From positions 1 through 14,870 of the forward strand of contig JAZNOK010000134.1 in the NCBI GenBank assembly GCA_045580775.1: DNA of 14,870 bases, written 5' to 3'. Position 1 is the stretch's first letter; each line of letters begins with the position of its first letter. The notes beneath the pieces were generated by a model that was given only the letters and a program-made list of their open reading frames with translations, had not been told where the DNA came from and ran no database searches. A program made the position numbers and the translations under genes. This document shows, one piece after another, positions 7,484 through 13,632 of this stretch. The stretch comes from JAZMZS01 sp045580775. Lineage in GTDB: Bacteria > Bacillota > Clostridia > Oscillospirales > CAG-272.

Positions 7484-8155
7484 TCACCCCAAACAACAAA
7501 CCTCGGAGAGTAGGTGTTTTTTTGTCAGAACGTCGCATTTGTCGTGCTTTTTGACCATCTCGTACAGCTCGTCCTTTAATCCTCCTGTATGTGAAAGCTG
7601 GATAAGTACGGTTCTGTGGGGATATGAATGCACTGTTATAATGTGACGCATTATTTTGAGCTTATCGTCCCAACCGCAATATACGCGGGCGTTATAGTGA
7701 GCAAGTGTTTTGTTTCTGCACAAGGCTTTGCAAAAATTTGACAGAACATGATAAACCGCTAATGACTCAAAGTCTTCAAGTTCAACTCGGAAAACGTTTT
7801 CCGCCGCATCGGAATCGGGGATTATCACATCTTTGTTCCATTCGCTTTTCGGCTTGTTTTGAAATCCATAGAAGCTTATTTCCTCTTCCGAGAGTATCCG
7901 TGGATACTCAAGCTCGATTCTATGCTCTATGAGCGTATCCAAAAAGATCCGATGTATTTCATCTTTTGTTTGCTCGGAAAAGCTGTCTTTGCTCGGATTT
8001 GCATAAACTGTCAAATGTGCATAGTTGACAAATTTGTGCTTTTTCTGTGCAGGGAAAAAGAAAAACAACTTTCGATGAGGGGCTTCGAATACTAATTTAT
8101 TGCTAAAGCAAAACAGATAATAAACCATAGGATGTTTCGGAATTCTTTTTTTCAT
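7484..8155 (-). CDS. Hypothetical protein, 223 residues, unrecognised
   Basis: I do not recognise a family. The start is ATG 8153-8155 with GAAGG a few bases upstream, 36 bp after the end of the eight-helix membrane protein gene, so it is probably the last gene of that operon. The protein looks soluble: a hydrophobic, aromatic N-terminal region (residues 11-35, FFFF near 31-34) is interrupted by charged residues and is not a clear membrane helix. A charged middle (60-115) is followed by a C-terminal half containing VFRVELEDFESLAVYHVLSN (121-140) and an H-rich beta-like stretch (170-190). The last about 20 residues (VLTKKHLLSEVCCLG) are encoded next to the hairpin repeat at 7394-7440 and may have been added by it. 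From position, an immunity or accessory role for the large secreted protein is possible but unproven. Confidence 0.6.
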   Translation of the reverse strand: MKKRIPKHPMVYYLFCFSNKLVFEAPHRKLFFFFPAQKKHKFVNYAHLTVYANPSKDSFSEQTKDEIHRIFLDTLIEHRIELEYPRILSEEEISFYGFQNKPKSEWNKDVIIPDSDAAENVFRVELEDFESLAVYHVLSNFCKALCRNKTLAHYNARVYCGWDDKLKIMRHIITVHSYPHRTVLIQLSHTGGLKDELYEMVKKHDKCDVLTKKHLLSEVCCLG

Positions 8156-8191
8156 CTTTGCCTTCGATTTTTGATCTATCCAACTTCTGAA

Positions 8192-9025
8192 TTATGATGT
8201 ATTGCTTTTTTGTATTCTCAAAGTAATGATCAGATCAATGATAATAATTAAAACGGAAAGAGGAATGATATAGAATAACAGCATATTGCGTTCGCGACTG
8301 CTGACGTCTGTTGCCACAATGAACACTATCCATGTCGTTACACATACAAGGTGTGTTATTGTAGTTGCGACGAAAGGAATCCAACCGTTTTGCACACTGT
8401 GTCTGTATGCAAAGTACAATGAATAGAAAAACGCAGGTGCTACAAACCATATCGAAATGTAAACTAAGATTGATGATATGGATTTATCTACATTATATAA
8501 ATGATCTAAAATGATAAGCGATAATGCACTGATGTGTATGAATACAGCAAGGAAGATGTAAGGTGCGATTTTTTGAGCCGCTTTTGTTTTGCTTTTGTCA
8601 GATGAAAAAATAAGTAACGACTCTCTTTGTTTTTTCTTATTTAGGCTTTGTATTCCTTGCTGTATAACGTCAGCAATAATTATACCGATAACCGAAGCGT
8701 TAAATATGATCGTCTCGAAAATATAAGCAAGCTCAACTGTTTCTTGCGGCTTTATCAACAATAGATAAACACAACAGTTAAACACTGCATATAGAATGAT
8801 CGTCAGTATGGTATACAGCCACGGGCGGTCCATTGAGTTTTTGTGTGCAAAGTATAAAGGAGATATGATTACGCCTGTAAATATCAAGAGAAATACCGTG
8901 TAGGCAAACACGTCACAATTGAATTTTAAACTTAACCATACGCAAAGTAGAAAGGATGTCAGTATAACGTTAAGTCCAAAAGGGAGAAATAAATACTTTA
9001 TGATTGAGTAAATATGTCTTTTCAT
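8192..9025 (-). CDS. Integral membrane protein, eight predicted helices, internally duplicated
   Basis: A 277-residue protein with eight hydrophobic segments at about 11-33, 40-60, 70-91, 98-121, 153-174, 184-207, 215-238 and 247-269. A charged loop lies in the middle (126-151, KKKQRES...DKSKTK). The two halves look related: YFAHKNS with Trp 11 residues after the Tyr (58-69) recurs as YFAYRHS with the same spacing (204-215), each just after the second helix of its half. The start is ATG 9023-9025, 5 nt after AGGAG; the in-frame GTG two codons earlier overlaps that site and is rejected. It follows the 1021-residue secreted protein by 8 bp, so the two are almost certainly co-transcribed. No known family is recognised. 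It could be an immunity protein, an export or anchoring partner, or a sensor. Confidence 0.75.
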   Translation of the reverse strand: MKRHIYSIIKYLFLPFGLNVILTSFLLCVWLSLKFNCDVFAYTVFLLIFTGVIISPLYFAHKNSMDRPWLYTILTIILYAVFNCCVYLLLIKPQETVELAYIFETIIFNASVIGIIIADVIQQGIQSLNKKKQRESLLIFSSDKSKTKAAQKIAPYIFLAVFIHISALSLIILDHLYNVDKSISSILVYISIWFVAPAFFYSLYFAYRHSVQNGWIPFVATTITHLVCVTTWIVFIVATDVSSRERNMLLFYIIPLSVLIIIIDLIITLRIQKSNTS

Positions 9026-9033
9026 GTTCACTC

Positions 9034-12000
9034 CTATGTTAATGTTCCGCTTATGTGGACACTAATTGGTATTAAGGTCACGAATGGTTTGTGTGCATTT
9101 TCAAAATAATCATAATGCTGCAAAATATACCATGGGTAAAAATCATTCTCTTGAATATTTATAAAAATACCAGCCAAATTCTGCCAAAATCCTCTTTGTA
9201 TATCATTCTCGTCAAGACCAAAATGATCGTATAGAGTAATTAGAAGTGTACAACTATATGTATCATCTGGATGAAGCGTGTATGATGTTATTTCGATTTT
9301 GTTTCCCCAAATGTCATGCAGACAGAACGCGAGCCCGTTTGTTAAGTCTCCATCACTATAGTTGTTATAAACAGGTTGGGTTATGCCGTTATTCAGCAAT
9401 GCGTTCCGTAATGGATTGCTTAATCTGTCAGTTGCATCATAAGATAATGCGGTTATATTGCCTGAATACTCCGTTATGAGTTCTTTAGTTAAACTTTCTA
9501 CTGCGGTTTTATAGTTTTGTGTGTTACTATGTGATAGAACTGCATTTGTTAAAGTTTCGTTTTCATAATTGTCGCCTGAACCGTTCATGAAATGGTTTAT
9601 CATACCAAGAGCTACATCTCTTAGACCGGACTCGGTCATAGTATAACAGAGATCAGTCCACTCGTTTTTTAATGCAGTAGCATTTTCTATGATATCACTT
9701 TCTGATATTGACGATTTGTTTAAAAGAGCATCTTTTGTTAGATCTCCGCAGGTCAAATCTTCCGCAATGCAATCGTATTCATCCTTTTCTTCTGTCGCTG
9801 CCGATTGATATATTAATAAAGCGTTAACAGTAACGTTAAAGGTAATAACTCTTCCTGTGACCTTATGTGTTGCGGTTACGGTTATATCTCCTTTTGTATT
9901 GGCGTATATATACGATCCACTTATTTTTATGTTACCGTTTCCACTCCAAGCAAAAGTGAAGTCCGAAGGCGAAGTCCAAATTTCTTTGTAATATTGCTTT
10001 TGAAGAGTGAAAAATTTACTCTCGGGAAGCGTTATTTGTTGGTTATTGAAGTAACTATTAGCACTTAATTCTCTTGCTTCATGTGAATCGGTATCGCCTA
10101 GATAACTTGTACTCGGAACTCTCCAAGTACAAGATTTGTATGATTCTGAGCCAGGTTCACCTATTTCTGTTGTTAGCAATATATTATTGTTGGATGAACA
10201 TAGATACATGGCACCGTAGTCAACGTCAGAATAACTAATCAGAATTCCTCTGTTACTGCCGTATTCAATATTCCACATACATTCTGCAGGAACTGTGGAA
10301 TTGTGTACAGAGTATAGTTCTATAGTCGGTGTATCTCCGAACCAAATACCGAGATATTTTGTGGGCTCGACAAGGGAACGAATTGCTACGCCATCAGTGT
10401 AATTGAGAACTTCCCAACATATAGTATTATCGAAATCAGCTATCAGTCCTGATCCGGGATATGCGTATCCTGTGTCGTTATAAATATACTTTCCTGTCAG
10501 CTCGTTGTTGATATAGTATGTATCATCATCGAGGATTGAGTCCCAGTTGTCTCTATATGTCATGGAAAAGGTAGGTTTGTAATCCGAACGGTTATAAGAA
10601 GCGAAAGTTTTGTAATTATGTGCTATGTTAGCTTCATCTGCTGCACTTGCTTTGAAAATTATTCCCTTGTTTTGATAATAGTTGCCGTTTTTCCATCCTA
10701 TGACAGCATTTGAGATATTAAAAACATAACGGTGTGCAACTGTCTGGTTTTTTCCGTCGTCGTATGAAATATTATTGAATGAATATCCGGCTGCGTAGCT
10801 GTCGGGTGAAACATTACTCCAATTTGCAGTGCTCTCAGACCAATTGTAACCTGTAAAAGCATGACAATAAACGCCCAATCTTTGCTCCTGACACATCAGG
10901 TCGCGTATTTCTACTTTGGCACTTTCGATATGAGCTGCCGAAGGTATTGTGCTTAGGTCGAGTCCGGGGAACTTCATCAATATTCTCGACACAGAATTAT
11001 CGTCACCGTATTTACCTACTCCGAGAGTGGCGGAGGTACCGGATATCGTATCTATACTGTTTATTGTAACGTCCTCAATAGCTGAGCTTCCGTAATCATC
11101 ATAGTTTATTTCTATCGTGGGGTCTATACGAATAGGGTATTTTGTTTTTTCGTCAGAAAGAAACTCTGCATCAACATGAATGGTCAGTAGATATTTCTCT
11201 CCGGACTTTATTGTTTGGGCGGTCATGCTGCCAAGAGTATTGTTCTTTTCGTCAGCGGTGAATATGATAATATCTCCGAGCATAGCTTTGATATTTCCAT
11301 TCTCGTCGTAGAGATTAAAGCTACCGTTTTTTTCTGACAAAAACAGTCCGTTTGTAACAAGTGTAAAAGCATATTCGGTTTGCCCTGTGTATTCACTTAC
11401 AACAATATCTTCCTTGAAACCCGTATATGTCAGTTCATATTCTATTGTTGTTTTGTCATCGTATGTGTATGCAACCGTTTTGTTATTTACTCTTTTTACG
11501 GTGGAACCGGTTGTGATGTTGTCGGGTGAAGCTGCAATTGACGTGGAGGATGATGAAACTGTAGGTAGAATAGGGAGCAATGTAACGGATACCTCATTAT
11601 CCGTCAAGCTGATACCATCAGATATGTTACGCGAAAATGTCGTTACTGCATTGCCGGCAGAGTTAGAATACGGAGCTTGCATTAATTGTGTGTCGGCAAT
11701 TTCGAGCTTAACATCACATGTAACTCCGTACTCGTCTACATATTTTACAGGATAGTCAAAGATGTAGACTGTCGTACTTCCGTCTATGTTGCGAAAACGA
11801 ACCTCATTCAGTCCGGTTTCTTCTCCATAGAGGCGTTCTGAGTGCATTTTGGACAGAGCCGCTTCTATTCCTACGGCATCGGGAACAGTATCGGTATCAA
11901 TGCCGGTGTAGATATCTGCCCATGTAGCTACTCCTGCCAGTATATCTTCTACCGTTATTGCATCATTTGTTTTTGTTGTTTGTTGTGTTGATTGTTCTGT

Positions 12001-12099
12001 TGAAGTTTCAGTGGTGTCTGCAAGTGTTATACCTTGTGTGTTACATAGAAGTGTGCATATAATAATGATGATCGAAATGACTTTTTTTAGGTTTTTCAT
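9034..12099 (-). CDS. Large secreted DNRLRE-domain protein with DUF3289-like C-terminus
   Basis: A 1021-residue exported protein. The signal peptide is residues 1-27 (KNLKK, hydrophobic core, likely cut after ITLA), followed by a Ser/Thr/Gln-rich stretch to about 45. Residues 60-325 resemble the N-terminal region of WapA/Rhs-like secreted proteins. YPIRIDPTIE (321-330) leads into a DNRLRE domain (about 335-515), seen in cell-wall-associated and polymorphic-toxin proteins. A region of repeated Trp-containing motifs (about 524-662) is ricin-like. An Ig-like beta domain follows (about 695-760). The C-terminus (about 780-1021) contains YDHFGLDENDI (957-967), WYILQHYDYF (990-999) and KPFVTLI (1004-1010), a pattern I recognise as DUF3289-like. 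The start is ATG 12097-12099 behind GGAGG. Two genes follow closely, as for effector/immunity sets. No catalytic residues can be named. Domain names are from pattern memory. Confidence 0.85.
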   Translation of the reverse strand: MKNLKKVISIIIIICTLLCNTQGITLADTTETSTEQSTQQTTKTNDAITVEDILAGVATWADIYTGIDTDTVPDAVGIEAALSKMHSERLYGEETGLNEVRFRNIDGSTTVYIFDYPVKYVDEYGVTCDVKLEIADTQLMQAPYSNSAGNAVTTFSRNISDGISLTDNEVSVTLLPILPTVSSSSTSIAASPDNITTGSTVKRVNNKTVAYTYDDKTTIEYELTYTGFKEDIVVSEYTGQTEYAFTLVTNGLFLSEKNGSFNLYDENGNIKAMLGDIIIFTADEKNNTLGSMTAQTIKSGEKYLLTIHVDAEFLSDEKTKYPIRIDPTIEINYDDYGSSAIEDVTINSIDTISGTSATLGVGKYGDDNSVSRILMKFPGLDLSTIPSAAHIESAKVEIRDLMCQEQRLGVYCHAFTGYNWSESTANWSNVSPDSYAAGYSFNNISYDDGKNQTVAHRYVFNISNAVIGWKNGNYYQNKGIIFKASAADEANIAHNYKTFASYNRSDYKPTFSMTYRDNWDSILDDDTYYINNELTGKYIYNDTGYAYPGSGLIADFDNTICWEVLNYTDGVAIRSLVEPTKYLGIWFGDTPTIELYSVHNSTVPAECMWNIEYGSNRGILISYSDVDYGAMYLCSSNNNILLTTEIGEPGSESYKSCTWRVPSTSYLGDTDSHEARELSANSYFNNQQITLPESKFFTLQKQYYKEIWTSPSDFTFAWSGNGNIKISGSYIYANTKGDITVTATHKVTGRVITFNVTVNALLIYQSAATEEKDEYDCIAEDLTCGDLTKDALLNKSSISESDIIENATALKNEWTDLCYTMTESGLRDVALGMINHFMNGSGDNYENETLTNAVLSHSNTQNYKTAVESLTKELITEYSGNITALSYDATDRLSNPLRNALLNNGITQPVYNNYSDGDLTNGLAFCLHDIWGNKIEITSYTLHPDDTYSCTLLITLYDHFGLDENDIQRGFWQNLAGIFINIQENDFYPWYILQHYDYFENAHKPFVTLIPISVHISGTLT

Positions 12100-12174
12100 T
12101 ACGTCCTCCGTATATTAAAATGAAATGTGAAAGTGATGTTAACGGGGGGCGTACAAGCGATATTCAGATAAAAC

Positions 12175-12288
12175 TCAAATTGTCATCGCGTGTACGCGAA
12201 AATTGCTGAAAATGAGTTTAATACCTGCTTTCGCTGTATGGATGACAAACGAATGATCGACTTTTGATCTGAGTTTACTGTATTTCAA
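12175..12288 (-). CDS. Possible small basic peptide, 37 residues, TTG start
   Basis: The minus strand has an exact AAGGAGG (12298-12304), and 9 nt later a TTG (12286-12288) opens a frame of 37 codons ending in TGA at 12175. The peptide begins MKYSKLRSKVDHSF and ends NFRVHAMTI. It has seven Lys/Arg, three His and a single acidic residue, and no evident signal peptide. An ATG closer to the ribosome site gives only three codons (Met-Arg-Asn-stop). A promoter predicted at 12325-12353 would start the transcript about 14 nt upstream of the ribosome site, which favours real translation. It lies 75 bp before the large secreted-protein gene. It could be a leader peptide regulating that gene, a small effector, or a chance frame. 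No homolog is recalled. Confidence 0.35.
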   Translation of the reverse strand: MKYSKLRSKVDHSFVIHTAKAGIKLIFSNFRVHAMTI

Positions 12289-12324
12289 TTCCGCATGCCT
12301 CCTTACGTGACTATTTTCACATTA

Positions 12325-12353
12325 AGTATACCCAAAAAAGCTGTGCACATCAA
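12325..12353 (-). promoter_or_regulatory. Predicted promoter for the secreted-protein operon, embedded in a terminator
   Basis: On the minus strand, -35 TTGATG (12348-12353), a 17-bp spacer, and -10 TATACT (12325-12330). The -35 overlaps the second arm of the DUF6873 terminator hairpin and the spacer contains that terminator's T-run. The expected start is near 12318. Confidence 0.5.
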
Positions 12354-12373
12354 GTAAAACAGATGTGCACAGC
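12334..12373 (-). terminator. Intrinsic terminator of the DUF6873 gene
   Basis: A perfect 12-bp stem GCTGTGCACATC / GATGTGCACAGC (arms 12362-12373 and 12340-12351 in transcription order) with a 10-nt loop, followed on the minus strand by six T residues (12334-12339). It lies 72 bp after the DUF6873 stop codon. Confidence 0.85.
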
Positions 12374-12445
12374 GAAAGTTTGGATATATAGATAATTAAG
12401 GTATCGGAAAATTGTAGATATCAAACAATTTTGAAGTGCCGGCGG

Positions 12446-13153
12446 TCATTTTCCCGAAAAGAACCGTATCCCGCCTACATCAAAAAGAGGCTCATCCGAG
12501 AGGGAGATATGCTTCATGCCGTTTTGCTCTATTGCCGACTTGATAGTGTTTGCGTCCTCGTGTGAGTTGATATCTCCGGAAAAAAACACCGTATTACCAT
12601 CAACACCCGATGCACCCCCGATAAATCCACAGTCATACGGAGGCAAGGATATAGAGCCGTTTTTTATTAGTGTGACTGAAATGCCGTGTTCGGCATAAGC
12701 AGATGCAAGAGAGCGGTCTGCTGTGATGACGCCGGTATCGGATAACGCAAGTGTAGAGCAGGCGGTGTACCCCTGTTTTACTGTTACCTTCTCAGAAAAC
12801 AAGTCCGCTATGAACCTTGATGTAAAACGTGTATTTGAATACAGCACACCGTTTAGTGCTATAGCATTGAACGTGATATCGCACGGATAATCAGGACGGA
12901 TATCATCATCTGTCAAAGCAAGCGAAAAACCGCATTCTGAGCACAAAGTGTCGAACACATCTTTCGATGTTAGTAGATAATCTCTGTGAGTAATAATTGT
13001 TTTTTTATGGGAAAAGAAGAGCATGTCCGCATGAGTGTTCACAGGCTCACTTAACCTATCGAACGGAGGGAGGGGAAGTATGCAGTATCCAAGTGAGCAG
13101 AGTGCGTCTGTACACTTTTTTGTTGCTTTTGAAGATATAACTGCGTATTTCAT
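12446..13153 (-). CDS. DUF6873-family protein, pentein (guanidino-modifying-enzyme) fold
   Basis: A 235-residue cytoplasmic protein that I recognise as the DUF6873 family found in Clostridia, described as having the GME/pentein fold of arginine deiminases and amidinotransferases. Visible features are HADMLFF (41-47), a repeated beta-rich pattern, VKQGYTACSTLALSD (125-139) with Cys132, TADRSLA (144-150), CGFIGGASGVDGNTVFFSGD (175-194), and a terminal DEPLFDVGGIRFF (220-232). HADM and IGGASG resemble positions used by pentein active sites, but I cannot confirm a catalytic Cys/His/Asp set. The start is ATG 13151-13153, 5 nt after AGGAG; the same frame extends 57 codons further upstream across the rpmB terminator and is rejected. 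It follows rpmB on the same strand, separated by a terminator. The reaction is unknown. Confidence 0.78.
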   Translation of the reverse strand: MKYAVISSKATKKCTDALCSLGYCILPLPPFDRLSEPVNTHADMLFFSHKKTIITHRDYLLTSKDVFDTLCSECGFSLALTDDDIRPDYPCDITFNAIALNGVLYSNTRFTSRFIADLFSEKVTVKQGYTACSTLALSDTGVITADRSLASAYAEHGISVTLIKNGSISLPPYDCGFIGGASGVDGNTVFFSGDINSHEDANTIKSAIEQNGMKHISLSDEPLFDVGGIRFFSGK

Positions 13154-13240
13154 GATAGCTCCTGTTTTAGGTGTTTTTGTTTTTTTGTATGTGCCAGAAC
13201 ATACTGTAGGTGGTTTTTTAAAAAATGATCTATATAATGT

Positions 13241-13268
13241 AAAAAGGAGTGCCCGAAAGCACTCCTTT
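13241..13268 (-). terminator. Intrinsic terminator after rpmB
   Basis: A 10-bp stem AAAGGAGTGC / GCACTCCTTT with a 6-nt loop (13253-13258), ending in five T residues on the minus strand. It begins 13 bp after the rpmB stop codon. On the plus strand the T-tract is only three residues, so it acts mainly for rpmB. Confidence 0.88.
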
Positions 13269-13281
13269 GTATAGAACGAAC

Positions 13282-13467
13282 TTACGCACGCTCTACCTTG
13301 CCCGAACGCAGGCAACGAGAGCAAACGTTCATAGTTGTATGCGTACCGCCTACAACAGCCTTTACCTTTCTGATGTTAGCCTTCCAGGTTCTGTTTCCTC
13401 TGCGATGAGAATGGGATACGGTGTTACCGAACATAACGCCCTTTCCGCAAATTGCACACTTTGCCAT
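13282..13467 (-). CDS. rpmB: 50S ribosomal protein L28 (bL28)
   Basis: A 61-residue protein of the large ribosomal subunit. It has the characteristic AKCAICGKGVMFGNTVSHSHRR start (residues 2-23) and NIRKVKA middle. Two CxxC pairs, CAIC (4-7) and CSRC (51-54), mark the zinc-binding form of L28. Length is normal for the family. The start is ATG 13465-13467 at 8 nt from GGAGG; a GTG three codons earlier overlaps the ribosome site. It has its own extended -10 promoter and a strong terminator, so it is a monocistronic unit. Two small dyads in its leader may take part in autoregulation. Identification is essentially certain. Confidence 0.98.
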   Translation of the reverse strand: MAKCAICGKGVMFGNTVSHSHRRGNRTWKANIRKVKAVVGGTHTTMNVCSRCLRSGKVERA

Positions 13468-13486
13468 TCCTGACACCTCCTCGAGT

Positions 13487-13555
13487 AACCCTCACGGGTT
13501 GATGTTTATATTCTTATTTTTTTTACTATGTTAGAGTTGACTTGCACAAATCAAC
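13487..13555 (-). promoter_or_regulatory. rpmB 5' leader with two dyads
   Basis: The predicted transcript begins near a 20-bp imperfect palindrome (13536-13555, ends GTTGA/TCAAC, one mismatched pair) and has a short hairpin AACCC-GTGA-GGGTT (13487-13500) just ahead of the GGAGG site. Ribosomal-protein leaders are often regulatory. Here the structure is seen but no known leader motif is recognised. Confidence 0.3.
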
Positions 13556-13562
13556 GAATAGC

Positions 13563-13591
13563 ATTATATCATATACTTTCAGAAAATGCAA
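13563..13591 (-). promoter_or_regulatory. Strong promoter of rpmB
   Basis: On the minus strand, -35 TTGCAT (13586-13591), a 17-bp spacer, -10 TATAAT (13563-13568), and an extended -10 TG one base upstream (TGATATAAT). This is near consensus for the housekeeping sigma factor. The start is expected near 13556, about 90 nt before the ATG. Confidence 0.85.
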
Positions 13592-13632
13592 GAGGATTTT
13601 TGCTTTTTTATCAAAATATTTTTCAAAAACAA

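Larger units (their letters stand above)
12100..12445. other. 346-bp intergenic region between DUF6873 and the secreted-protein operon
   Basis: On the minus strand it holds, in order, the terminator of the DUF6873 gene, an overlapping promoter, a strong AAGGAGG site with a possible 37-codon peptide, and about 75 nt of leader before the large secreted-protein gene. A small dyad CGCGT-GT-ACGCG lies inside the peptide frame near 12186-12197. Nothing supportable is seen on the plus strand. Confidence 0.6.

Noticed and set aside
7356..7646. Small open frames on both strands through the hairpin
   Set aside because: Both are translations of the palindromic repeat and the antisense of the hypothetical gene; they have no ribosome site.
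12114..12142. TTAACA-17-TTTAAT promoter-like match directly before the secreted-protein gene
   Set aside because: Its transcript would start inside the ribosome binding site, so it is unlikely to serve the gene.
13154..13324. 57-codon N-terminal extension of the DUF6873 protein
   Set aside because: It runs through the rpmB terminator and into the rpmB coding region; the internal ATG has a good AGGAG site.
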